DNA from: an uncultured Lachnospiraceae bacterium
GTDB lineage: Bacteria; Bacillota; Clostridia; Lachnospirales; Lachnospiraceae
NCBI GenBank assembly: GCA_949155905.1
Contig: CASCWU010000022.1
Coordinates: forward strand, 1-41,237
Direction: 5' to 3'
Length of the DNA stretch: 41,237 bases
Under the pieces are notes generated by a model. It ran no database searches, was not told the origin of the DNA, and was given only the letters and a program-made list of their open reading frames with translations. Below, piece after piece: positions 24,239 to 31,814 of this stretch. The first letter of the stretch is position 1; the number at the start of each line of letters is the position of its first letter. The position numbers and the translations under genes were made by a program.

Positions 24239-25531
24239 ATGAAGGTGTTTGAGAGAATCGGGCGGAAGGTCTTAAAACGGATAAAAAAGCAGCTGGCAGG
24301 CGGGTTGGCGCTGCTGCTGTGTCTTTCCCTTTCCCCCTCTCTTTGCGCTTCTGCTGATCGGATCACAGAGCAGGAAAATCTGCCGGAAGAGGAGTCCTTC
24401 GTACCGGTGGCCGCTTTGTCGGCGCAGGATTTGTATGCCGGCGCCGCCGTTTTGATGGATGCCAAAACCGGACGGGTGCTATATGAAAAAAACGGCAGCA
24501 AGGAGATGGCCAATGCCAGCACGACCAAAATTTTAACATGTATTTTGATTTTGGAGCAATGCGATCTGGAGGCGGTGGCAGAGGCTTCCGGGAGGGCGGC
24601 CAGCCAGCCTAAGGTGCATCTGGGGATGCGAAGCGGTCAGCGCTTTTTTATCCAGGATATGCTGTATGCTCTGATGTTAGAATCCTTTAACGACTGTGCC
24701 GTAGTGCTGGCGGAGTATGCGGCCGGTTCCGTAGAAGCCTTTGCGGAAAGGATGAATGAAAAGGCAGTGGAAATCGGCTGCGAAGGCTCGCACTTTGTGA
24801 CGCCGAACGGATTAGACGGGACGGATGAAAAAGGAAATCATCATACAACGGCCAGAGATTTGGCGAAAATCATGCGTTACTGTATCACGGAATCACCAAA
24901 GAGGGAGGAATTTTTAGAGATCACCAGGACGCGTTCCCATTCGTTTACCGATGCGGAGGGAAAAAGAAGCTATAGCTGCAACAATCACAATGCTCTGCTG
25001 ACGATGATGGAAGGAGCGATCAGCGGAAAAACCGGCTTTACCAACCAGGCAGGGTATTGCTATGTCGGAGCAGCCTGTCAGGGAGAGACGACCTTGATTG
25101 CAGCGGTTTTGGCCTGCGGCTGGCCTCCGAGCAAAAATTACAAATGGGTAGATACGACAAAGCTGATGAACTATGGCTTTGCAAATTTCCGGTTGATAGA
25201 GCCATCCAGCCAGCTAGAGGGACTGCCGGATTGCCGTTTATCCGGTTATCGGACAAAAAGGCTTCCGCTGGCACAAAACGGGCAGCTTTCGGTGATGGCG
25301 GATTCTGAGGAACGGATCTGGGCGCTGTGGAAGCAGCCGGATAGCACGACGCAGACGGCGGTGTCCGAAAAACGGGAAGAAATAAAGCAGAAGCAGGCTA
25401 TGGGCAGCATAGAGTATTATGCAGGAGGAGAGTGCATCGGAAGCCTTCCGGTAGAGGCGCAGGCAGCCGCTGTGCCGCTTTGTTACCGGGATTATGTATC
25501 GGCAGTATGGCAGTTTTTTTTAGGATATTAG
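24239..25531 (+). CDS. Second D-alanyl-D-alanine carboxypeptidase (peptidase S11, DacB/DacF-like)
   Basis: A 430-residue exported carboxypeptidase. A basic N terminus with a hydrophobic core (residues 19-38) gives a signal peptide cleaved near CASA. The active-site motifs are STTK at 94-97, SFN at 149-151 and KTG at 264-266. A C-terminal PBP5-like region ends in an aromatic, amphipathic tail (VSAVWQFFLGY) that could hold it to the membrane. In Bacillus the sporulation carboxypeptidase dacB lies after scpA-scpB, so this position hints at a sporulation role, though the spmA-spmB genes that follow there are missing here. The ribosome binding site before ATG 24239 is weak and only a -10-like TATAAT (24210-24215) is visible upstream. 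Confidence 0.92.
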   Translation: MKVFERIGRKVLKRIKKQLAGGLALLLCLSLSPSLCASADRITEQENLPEEESFVPVAALSAQDLYAGAAVLMDAKTGRVLYEKNGSKEMANASTTKILTCILILEQCDLEAVAEASGRAASQPKVHLGMRSGQRFFIQDMLYALMLESFNDCAVVLAEYAAGSVEAFAERMNEKAVEIGCEGSHFVTPNGLDGTDEKGNHHTTARDLAKIMRYCITESPKREEFLEITRTRSHSFTDAEGKRSYSCNNHNALLTMMEGAISGKTGFTNQAGYCYVGAACQGETTLIAAVLACGWPPSKNYKWVDTTKLMNYGFANFRLIEPSSQLEGLPDCRLSGYRTKRLPLAQNGQLSVMADSEERIWALWKQPDSTTQTAVSEKREEIKQKQAMGSIEYYAGGECIGSLPVEAQAAAVPLCYRDYVSAVWQFFLGY

Positions 25532-25537
25532 AGGATG

Positions 25538-25576
25538 GGCTGTAAAGGAGCGTAAATGCTGTTTTACAGCCTATTT
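25538..25576 (+). terminator. Probable terminator after the second carboxypeptidase
   Basis: GGCTGTAAA at 25538-25546 pairs with TTTACAGCC at 25563-25571, followed by TATTTTA. The T-run is short, so strength is uncertain, but it separates the carboxypeptidase from the Mrp-like operon. Confidence 0.5.
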
Positions 25577-25628
25577 TACAGTCTGATGTCCTTTTTTTGG
25601 ATACTCCTTTTAATAAGAAGGTTTGAGA

Positions 25629-25657
25629 TTGACAAATAGCCTTCTTTGATTTATAGT
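25629..25657 (+). promoter_or_regulatory. Promoter of the Mrp/Mbh-like operon
   Basis: TTGACA at 25629-25634, 17 bases, TATAGT at 25652-25657. AAGAAGG (25615-25621) and CCTTCTT (25640-25646) form an inverted repeat that brackets the -35, a possible operator. No other promoter of this quality was found within the ten genes that follow. Confidence 0.82.
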
Positions 25658-25705
25658 AAGGAGGTATTTTGTTAAATTTTTATAAACTGCAAGGAGGAGG
25701 ATGGG

Positions 25706-26170
25706 ATGTACCTGATTTTTCTGGCGCTTTGGATTATCTTTAACGGTAAGGTGACGTTAGAGATCGTACTGTTTGGCCTGGTAATCGCGGCAGCCCTGGA
25801 TTTTTTTGTGATTCGATTTATGGACTACCGTCCGCAGACGACCTTAAAGGCGATTCGTCTGCTGCCACAGATGCTGCTGTACGTGCTGGTTTTGCTGCGA
25901 GAGATTTTTAAAGCCAATATTCAGACGACAAGACTGTTGTATTCTGCAAAGTATGAGGTAGAGCCGCTTTTAGTAACCTTCCGGCCGGGCTTGAAAACCG
26001 ATACGGCGCGGGTGGTGTTGGCAAATTCCATTACCCTGACACCAGGTACGATTACCGTAACCTTAGAGGGGGACGAGTTTGTCGTTCACTGTCTGGACAA
26101 GGAGTTAGCGGAGGGCATCGAGGATTCGGTGTTTGTGACGTTGCTGCGTAGGATGGAGGGAATGGTATGA
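25706..26170 (+). CDS. mrpE: Na+/H+ antiporter subunit E (MrpE/MnhE, MbhA-like)
   Basis: A 154-residue membrane protein with two hydrophobic segments in the first 75 residues (MYLIFLALWIIFNG and LLPQMLLYVLVLLREIF), then a soluble domain. ANIQTTRLLY, LLVTFRPGLKTDTARVVLANSITLTPGTITV and DFVV-like strands are the MrpE family signature. It is a structural subunit of Mrp-type antiporters. GGAGG at 25693-25697 is 8 bases before ATG 25706. A 4-codon ORF (ATG 25701, MGCT) overlaps this start. Its stop overlaps mrpF by 4 bases. Confidence 0.94.
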   Translation: MYLIFLALWIIFNGKVTLEIVLFGLVIAAALDFFVIRFMDYRPQTTLKAIRLLPQMLLYVLVLLREIFKANIQTTRLLYSAKYEVEPLLVTFRPGLKTDTARVVLANSITLTPGTITVTLEGDEFVVHCLDKELAEGIEDSVFVTLLRRMEGMV

Positions 26171-26529
26171 GTGAAGCTTTGGAACGGGTATCCGGCTATT
26201 TTTTAATGTTTGTGATGGCAGTTCTGATTGTGATGATTTTCCTGGCCTTTATCCGGGCGATTAAAGGGCCTAAGATTACAGACCGTATCATTTCTGTCAA
26301 TATGATTGGTTCTATCACGATGATGGCAGTTGCGGTGCTGGCGGTGATTCAGAACGAAAGCTATCTGGTGGATATCTGTCTGATCTATGCGATGATTAGC
26401 TTCCTTGCGGTTATCGTTCTTTGCAAAATTTATATGGGTGTTTACGCGGAGCGGAAGAAGCAGGAGGAACAGCAAAAGCATACTGCCCTAAAGCAAAACG
26501 GCGTAGCAGCAGAAAAGGAGGAAGGATAG
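26167..26529 (+). CDS. mrpF: Na+/H+ antiporter subunit F (MrpF/MnhF, MbhB-like)
   Basis: A 120-residue protein with three transmembrane segments. RAIKGPKITDRIISVNMIGSI and YLVDICLIYAMISFLAVIV match the MrpF family. The last 30 residues are charged and cytoplasmic. ATG 26167 overlaps the mrpE stop (ATGA), so translation is coupled. MrpF packs with MrpE and MrpG in the antiporter. Confidence 0.93.
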   Translation: MSEALERVSGYFLMFVMAVLIVMIFLAFIRAIKGPKITDRIISVNMIGSITMMAVAVLAVIQNESYLVDICLIYAMISFLAVIVLCKIYMGVYAERKKQEEQQKHTALKQNGVAAEKEEG

Positions 26530-26530
26530 C

Positions 26531-26854
26531 ATGTTGGAATGGATTCGCTTCATGATAGCGGCCCTCTGTATCCTGGTGGGGCTGTTTTTTGTGGGGACAG
26601 CATTGTTTGGTGTAAACAATTTGCATTTTATTCTGAATCGGATGCATGCGGCGGCGTTATGTGATTCGTTGGGAATCCTGTTTGTGCTGTTAGGCTGTAT
26701 TATTCTGATTGGCTGGAAGATGGATTCCTTAAAATATCTTCTGGTAATTTTATTTTTCTGGTTTGCCGGCCCGGTATCGAGCCATTTGATTGCCCGGCTG
26801 GAGGTGACGACCGACGAGGATGTCAAAAAGGAATGTGAGGTGGAAAAGCGGTGA
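26531..26854 (+). CDS. mrpG: Na+/H+ antiporter subunit G (MrpG/MnhG, MbhC-like)
   Basis: A 107-residue protein with three hydrophobic segments. NLHFILNRMHAAALCDSLGILFVLLG matches the MrpG family, in which the R-H-A and D-G/S-L-G residues are conserved. It starts one base after the mrpF stop with AAGGAGGAAGG just upstream, and its end overlaps the next gene by 4 bases. Confidence 0.93.
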   Translation: MLEWIRFMIAALCILVGLFFVGTALFGVNNLHFILNRMHAAALCDSLGILFVLLGCIILIGWKMDSLKYLLVILFFWFAGPVSSHLIARLEVTTDEDVKKECEVEKR

Positions 26855-27318
26855 ATAAAGAACTGATGATCTTGCTGCTGTTATTTTTGATTGTCTGTGC
26901 TGTTTCGGTATCCATTACCAAAAACCTGCTGACCTCTCTGATTATTTATATGGCGTTCAGCCTGGTGATGTCCATTATCTGGATTTGCCTGCAATCTCCA
27001 GATCTGGCGATTACCGAGGCAGCCGTAGGAGCCGGCGTCACCAGTATTCTCTTCTTCGTCACCCTAAAGAAAATCCACGCGATTGATGAATCGCGTGCGG
27101 TTGACGAATCGGGTGCAGCAGAGGAGACACGTACGGAGGATAAAAAGGTTACGGTCGGCGATGGAGATACGCGGTCAGAAATCTTAGTAGAGAATGCTTT
27201 GGCAAAGCATACACAGACGGCAGCAGAAGCTTCCGGGCAGAGGCAGGCTGCGGCCGCGGGAAAAAGGAATCGGAGAAAGGGAGGCGGAGGCGATGAGCAA
27301 GCTGAGAAAGGATTATGA
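26851..27318 (+). CDS. DUF4040 subunit (MbhD-like, MrpA C-terminal segment)
   Basis: Residues 1-75 form three hydrophobic helices with LQSPDLAITEAAVGAGVTSILFFVTL, the DUF4040/MbhD motif that in Bacillus-type Mrp is part of the MrpA C terminus. Here it is a separate protein, as in archaeal Mbh. Residues 76-155 form a charged, low-complexity tail (DESRAVDESGAAEE to RRKGGGG) with no family match that I recognise; a strong hairpin in the DNA (27076-27097) marks the boundary. The tail overlaps the start of the next gene by 26 bases. Confidence 0.85.
   Translation: MNKELMILLLLFLIVCAVSVSITKNLLTSLIIYMAFSLVMSIIWICLQSPDLAITEAAVGAGVTSILFFVTLKKIHAIDESRAVDESGAAEETRTEDKKVTVGDGDTRSEILVENALAKHTQTAAEASGQRQAAAAGKRNRRKGGGGDEQAEKGL
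27076..27097 (+). repeat. Perfect 9-bp hairpin inside the DUF4040 gene
   Basis: CACGCGATT (27076-27084), loop GATG, AATCGCGTG (27089-27097). It sits exactly where the conserved membrane domain ends and the low-complexity tail begins. Confidence 0.6.
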
Positions 27319-28273
27319 AACGACCCTCTGGTATCGGCTGCTGTGCTTCGTCAACGGAGAGGAAAAGCCGCAGGAGGAGCCGGAGGAGCAGGTACGGGTA
27401 GAAGAGGATAAGACGATTGCCATTGTACCGGAGGATATCTGGGCGCCGGTAGAGGAGGACAAGCGGCAGCTTTATGATATGTACCGGCACTGGACACTGG
27501 GACGTGGGATGAAGCTGTTCCACAGGCTGTATGCGGTGTTTGCGGTGTTTATCTGTGCTGTGATTATCGGAACTTTATTGTATACGGTTTCCTATCTGCC
27601 AAGTTTTGGGGACGCGCACAATCCGGACAACAACGAGGTGGCAGCGCGTTATATTGAAAAGGGCTTACAGGAAACCGGAGCGGTCAATATCGTAACCGGT
27701 ATGATTTTGGATTACCGTGCGTTTGATACGTTAGGGGAGTCTCATGTGCTGTTTGTAGCAGCGGCGGCGGTGATGATTTTGCTGCGTCTGGATAAGGGAA
27801 AGAAAGGGAATCAGGCACAGGCGGCGGCAGAAGAAAACGACCGGATTTACGAGCCGAAAAATGATGCGATTTTACAAAAGGTAGCAAAGGTACTCGTTCC
27901 GCCGATTATTATTTTCGGCATCTATGTCATTTTAAACGGCCATCTTTCTCCGGGCGGCGGCTTTTCCGGAGGCGCTATCATCGGCGCCGGGCTGATTTTA
28001 TATTTGAATGCGTTTGGCTTTGCCAAGACAGAGCGGTTTTTTACCTATAAAACGTACAAGCGGATTTCGATTGCCGCGCTTGGCTTTTATGCCTTGTCAA
28101 AGAGCTATTCGTTTTATACCGGAGCAAACCACCTGGAATCCTTTATTCCAAAAGGAACACCAGGGGCTATTTTAAGCTCGGGTCTGATTCTGCCGCTCAA
28201 CATCTGTGTCGGGATGGTAGTGGCCTGTACGATGTATGGCTTTTATGCTGTTTTCCGGAAGGGAGGAATGTAA
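27293..28273 (+). CDS. mrpB: MbhE-like plus MrpB/MnhB fusion subunit
   Basis: A 326-residue protein. Residues 1-75 are soluble and acidic. Residues about 75-175 resemble MbhE (LYAVFAVFICAVIIGTLLYTVSYLPSFGD, then FDTLGESHVLFVAAAAVMILLR), the end of MrpA in other bacteria. Residues about 205-326 are MnhB, with VPPIIIFGIYVILNGHLSPGGGFSGGAI. ATG 27293 was chosen over the in-frame 27194 because AAGGGAGG at 27277-27284 lies 8 bases upstream and the extra residues are basic filler overlapping the previous gene. The DUF4040 protein and this one together replace the MrpA C-terminal part. Confidence 0.9.
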   Translation: MSKLRKDYETTLWYRLLCFVNGEEKPQEEPEEQVRVEEDKTIAIVPEDIWAPVEEDKRQLYDMYRHWTLGRGMKLFHRLYAVFAVFICAVIIGTLLYTVSYLPSFGDAHNPDNNEVAARYIEKGLQETGAVNIVTGMILDYRAFDTLGESHVLFVAAAAVMILLRLDKGKKGNQAQAAAEENDRIYEPKNDAILQKVAKVLVPPIIIFGIYVILNGHLSPGGGFSGGAIIGAGLILYLNAFGFAKTERFFTYKTYKRISIAALGFYALSKSYSFYTGANHLESFIPKGTPGAILSSGLILPLNICVGMVVACTMYGFYAVFRKGGM

Positions 28274-28274
28274 G

Positions 28275-28649
28275 ATGTTTACCGCGTTATGGAACAATGT
28301 GGAGGCAACGGTTGCGATCATCCTGTTCGGAATCGGCTTTACCAATCTGATGTTAAACCGGAACATGATCAAAAAGATCATCGGCTTTGATATCATGGAC
28401 AGTGCGATTTATTTGTTTTTGGCGGCAAAGGGATACATCAAGGGACGTCAGGCGCCGATTGTAGTCAATGGAATCCAGGACGTAGAGGCCTATATCAATC
28501 CAGTTCCGGCCGGATTGGTATTGACTGGCATCGTGGTGTCGGTCAGTGTCAGTGCGTTAATGCTGGCCTTGACGATTCGTCTTTATCGCCGGTATCATAC
28601 GTTGGACATTGACGAGATTACCATGCTTTCGCGGAAGGAGGAGAAATAA
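28275..28649 (+). CDS. mrpC: Na+/H+ antiporter subunit C (MrpC, NuoK-like)
   Basis: A 124-residue NuoK homologue with three transmembrane helices. NVEATVAIILFGIGFTNLMLNRNMIKKIIGFDIMDSAIYLFL and the NPVPAGLVLTGIVVSVSVSALMLALTIRLYRRY helix match MrpC. GGGAGG at 28261-28266 is 8 bases before ATG 28275; the longer frame from 28236 would overlap mrpB and lacks a site. Its TAA shares bases with the start codon of the next gene. Confidence 0.93.
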   Translation: MFTALWNNVEATVAIILFGIGFTNLMLNRNMIKKIIGFDIMDSAIYLFLAAKGYIKGRQAPIVVNGIQDVEAYINPVPAGLVLTGIVVSVSVSALMLALTIRLYRRYHTLDIDEITMLSRKEEK

Positions 28650-30139
28650 TGGAATTTGTGCAGAACCTTCCCTTTTTTGGTATCGTCCTGGCTCTGTTTT
28701 CCGGTGTTCTTTGCTCTATCCTAAAGCGGAAGCTGGCCAGAGCAGTTTGCCTGGGACTGGTGATGGCAGAACTGATTGCCTCCTTTCTGGTGCTGCTGTT
28801 TGTCCTTAGAACAGGGGAAAGCTATGTCTATATGATGGGACATTTTCCGGCTCCGTGGGGCAATGAAATCCGGGTAGGCATCCTGGAGGCGTTTACCGCT
28901 CTGTTTTTCTGCGCTATTATGCTGCTTTCCATTTTAGGGGGCCTAAAGCATATCGAGGAGGATCTGGAAGAATCCAAGGAAAATCTGTTTTATACGATGA
29001 TCTGTCTGCTGCTTAGCTCCTTGCTGGCTCTGGTGTATACCAACGACTTGTTTACGGCCTATGTATTTGTGGAAATCAATACGATTTCTGCCTGTGGGCT
29101 GATCGTGATCCGGCAGACGGGGCGCAGTCTCGTAGGTGGAGTGAAATATATGATTATGAGTTTGCTCGGCTCCGGTCTGTTTTTGATAGGGCTTTGTATG
29201 ATTTATGACATTACGGGGCATTTGCTGATGTCCAATATCAAGGAATCGATCACGGAGTTAGCCGCGACCGGGGAATATGCAGAGCCGCTGACGATTATCA
29301 TTGCCCTCGTATCGGTGGGGCTGGCGATCAAAAGCGCCTTGTTTCCGTTTCATTCCTGGCTGCCGGATACGTATGGCTTTTCTACTCCGGCCTCCAGTGC
29401 GATTATGTCCAGCCTCGTTTCCAAGGGATATATTTTCCTTTTGATTAAGATTATTTACCGGGTAATCGGCTTTGATGTGATTGTCTCTAACCGGATTACG
29501 AATGTGCTGTTTGTGTTCGGCTTAGCGGGTATGATTATCGGTTCGTTAAATGCTCTGAAGGAACGGGATATCCGGCGGATGGTTGCCTATTCCTCTGTCG
29601 CACAGATCGGCTATATCTATATGGGAATCGGATTAGGCACGGTATACGGGATGGCGGCTGCATTGTTCCATATTTATTCCCATGCGTCTGGAAAATCCCT
29701 GCTTTTTATCGCGCAATCCGGTCTGACAGACGCCAACGGCGGGAAAAAGTCGCTCTTAGATATGAAGGGAGTTGGCTTCCGAAATAAAATCGCCGGACTG
29801 GGATTTACAGTCGGTTCCCTTTCGATGGTGGGGATTCCGTTGTTTGCCGGATTTATCAGCAAATACAATTTTGCTACGGCCTCGATGTATTCTCCTCATA
29901 AAATGCTGGCCACCCTGATTGTATTAGCAATCAGTACCGTGTTAAATGCGATGTATTTCCTGCGTACGGTGATTCGGATTTATACGCCGACCGGGGAGGC
30001 CGCAAAGCCTGCAGAGTCCAAAACAGGGCCGTCGTTTGCTGTGGCCGTGGCCGTTATGGCGCTTATCAATATAGCGATTGGAACCTGTTCCGGCCCGGTG
30101 ATGGAAATGATTGAACGCGGGCTTTGGATGTTTTCCTAA
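28649..30139 (+). CDS. mrpD: Antiporter subunit D (MrpD/MbhH, NuoL/M/N-like)
   Basis: A 496-residue, roughly 14-helix proton-conducting subunit. It keeps the helix-5 Glu (Glu142 in YVFVEINTISACG) and helix-7 Lys (Lys228 in GLAIKSALFPFHSWLP) that are essential in this family, plus the SSVAQIGYIYMGIGLG segment. It starts on the TAATG junction with mrpC, with AAGGAGG just upstream, so the genes are coupled. This is the first of four homologous large subunits in the operon. Confidence 0.93.
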   Translation: MEFVQNLPFFGIVLALFSGVLCSILKRKLARAVCLGLVMAELIASFLVLLFVLRTGESYVYMMGHFPAPWGNEIRVGILEAFTALFFCAIMLLSILGGLKHIEEDLEESKENLFYTMICLLLSSLLALVYTNDLFTAYVFVEINTISACGLIVIRQTGRSLVGGVKYMIMSLLGSGLFLIGLCMIYDITGHLLMSNIKESITELAATGEYAEPLTIIIALVSVGLAIKSALFPFHSWLPDTYGFSTPASSAIMSSLVSKGYIFLLIKIIYRVIGFDVIVSNRITNVLFVFGLAGMIIGSLNALKERDIRRMVAYSSVAQIGYIYMGIGLGTVYGMAAALFHIYSHASGKSLLFIAQSGLTDANGGKKSLLDMKGVGFRNKIAGLGFTVGSLSMVGIPLFAGFISKYNFATASMYSPHKMLATLIVLAISTVLNAMYFLRTVIRIYTPTGEAAKPAESKTGPSFAVAVAVMALINIAIGTCSGPVMEMIERGLWMFS

Positions 30140-30163
30140 GAGGCAGGGCTGGAAAGGAGCATA

Positions 30164-31762
30164 GTGATAAAGATGAATACAATATGGAACGTATGGATGT
30201 CTGCTCTCATCCTTCTGCCCTTGGCGGGGGGAGCCGCATGCTTGTTTCTTCCGTTTCTAAGGCAGAAGCGGACAGGGAGAGTGTGGCTATGTACCATACT
30301 GGTAGCAGAGGCAGTATTGGCCGTTGGTTTTGTGATACGGCTGTCGCAGACATTTAAGCTAGGGGATGCCCCGTCGTTTTTGCTGCTGCAGGTTTCGGAG
30401 GATACAAGTCTCTTAAAGCATATGGTGCCGGGTCTGTCCTTTTCCTTAAAGGCAGACGGCCTGTCCAGGCTGTTTTTGCTGTTGTTTTCCGGGATGTGGC
30501 TCTGTGCGGGGCTGTATTCCTTAGAGTATATGGAGCATGAGGAGCAGGTAGAACGGTTTCATGGTTTTTTCCTGATGACGCTTGCCTCGCTGATAGGGAT
30601 TGCGTTGTCCGGCAACATGCTGACACTCTATCTGTTTTATGAGGGAATGACCTTGCTTTCCCTGCCGCTGGTGCTGCATAATCAGACGCCGGAGGCAAAA
30701 AGGGCAGGCTTAAAATACCTCTTTTATTCTGTCGCCGGAGCGTTTCTGGCGTTGGGCGGAATGATGTTGGTTTATTACGGCGGAGAGCTGGGACTGGATT
30801 TTATCAACGAAGGAAGATATCCTACACTGTTTTGTACGACAGGAGCGGATACGTCGTTAGCTGTCGGCAGACAGGGGACGGCAATCCTTATCGGAAGCCT
30901 GATGATGATCGTCGGCTTTGGAACAAAGGCCGGTATGTTCCCGATGCAGTCTTGGCTGCCGACGGCGCATCCGGTGGCTCCGGCTCCGGCGAGCGCCGTG
31001 TTGTCGGGTGTGATTACAAAAACTGGTGTTCTTGCTGTGATCCGGCTCGTTTATAACATCGTCGGAGTGCGGATGCTAATAGGAACCTGGGTACAATATA
31101 CCTGGATGGCTCTGGCGCTGGTGACAGTTTTCCTCGGGTCGATGCTGGCGTATCGAGAGCAGAATTTAAAAAAGCGGCTGGCCTTTTCGACGGTCAGTCA
31201 GGTTTCGTATATCATGTTCGGCCTTGCCACCTTAAATTGGTGGGGGCTTTTGGGGGCGCTCCTCCATGTGGTGTTCCACTCTATGGTGAAAAATACGCTC
31301 TTCTTTTCGGCGGGTGCCATCATTCATCATACCGGAAAAACAAGGGTAGACGAGTTAAAGGGGATCGGAAAGGAAATGCCGGTGACACTTTGGTGTTTTA
31401 CGCTAGTTGGGATTACGCTCGTTGGAATTCCGCCGACCTCAGCCTTTATCAGCAAGTGGTTTCTGGCAAAGGGAGCGTTGGTATATAGCGGCGTTGACTC
31501 CTTCCCGGCAATTTTTTCCTATGGAGGGCCGGTGGTGCTGTTGCTTTCCGCTCTGCTGACGGCAGGGTATCTCGTGACGATCTCCATGCGGGGCTTTCTG
31601 CCGGGGGCAGACTTTGACTATGCTTCGTTAAAGAAAAAAGAAGCCGGATGGCGGATGCTCGTGCCGATGATAGCGCTGACAGCAGGAGCTGTTTTGTTAG
31701 GAATGTATGCACAGCCGTTGCTTGCTTTTTTAGAAAATCTGATTCAGATAGAGTTGATTTAA
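30164..31762 (+). CDS. Second NuoL/M/N-like antiporter subunit
   Basis: A 532-residue polytopic protein. Glu160 (LYLFYEGMTLLSLPL) and Lys255 (GFGTKAGMFPMQSWLP) occupy the helix-5 and helix-7 proton-pathway positions; HPVAPAPASAVLSGVITKTG and FSTVSQVSYIMFG are typical of the family. The start is taken as GTG 30164, 4 bases after AAAGGAG (30153-30159); ATG 30173 is the alternative and lies 13 bases away. It is not a recent copy of mrpD, since their shared residues are mostly family motifs. Confidence 0.92.
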   Translation: MIKMNTIWNVWMSALILLPLAGGAACLFLPFLRQKRTGRVWLCTILVAEAVLAVGFVIRLSQTFKLGDAPSFLLLQVSEDTSLLKHMVPGLSFSLKADGLSRLFLLLFSGMWLCAGLYSLEYMEHEEQVERFHGFFLMTLASLIGIALSGNMLTLYLFYEGMTLLSLPLVLHNQTPEAKRAGLKYLFYSVAGAFLALGGMMLVYYGGELGLDFINEGRYPTLFCTTGADTSLAVGRQGTAILIGSLMMIVGFGTKAGMFPMQSWLPTAHPVAPAPASAVLSGVITKTGVLAVIRLVYNIVGVRMLIGTWVQYTWMALALVTVFLGSMLAYREQNLKKRLAFSTVSQVSYIMFGLATLNWWGLLGALLHVVFHSMVKNTLFFSAGAIIHHTGKTRVDELKGIGKEMPVTLWCFTLVGITLVGIPPTSAFISKWFLAKGALVYSGVDSFPAIFSYGGPVVLLLSALLTAGYLVTISMRGFLPGADFDYASLKKKEAGWRMLVPMIALTAGAVLLGMYAQPLLAFLENLIQIELI

Positions 31763-31774
31763 GCGCGTAGTATC

Positions 31775-31795
31775 CTAGTACTTCGTTTGTACTAG
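31775..31795 (+). other. Hairpin between the second and third antiporter genes
   Basis: CTAGTAC (31775-31781) pairs with GTACTAG (31789-31795) around a 7-base loop. No T-run follows; it lies 19 bases before the next start and could affect message stability or relative expression. Confidence 0.45.
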
Positions 31796-31814
31796 AGGGA
31801 AAGGAGTAACCAGA

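Noticed and set aside
25701..25715. Five-codon ORF (MGCT and stop) overlapping the mrpE start
   Set aside because: Such a short overlap is likely chance; it could affect initiation slightly but there is no supporting evidence.
25658..25740. AAGGAGG followed by a TTG start and a 24-codon ORF before mrpE
   Set aside because: The purine run directly follows the -10, so it lies at or before the expected transcript start and would not be a usable binding site.
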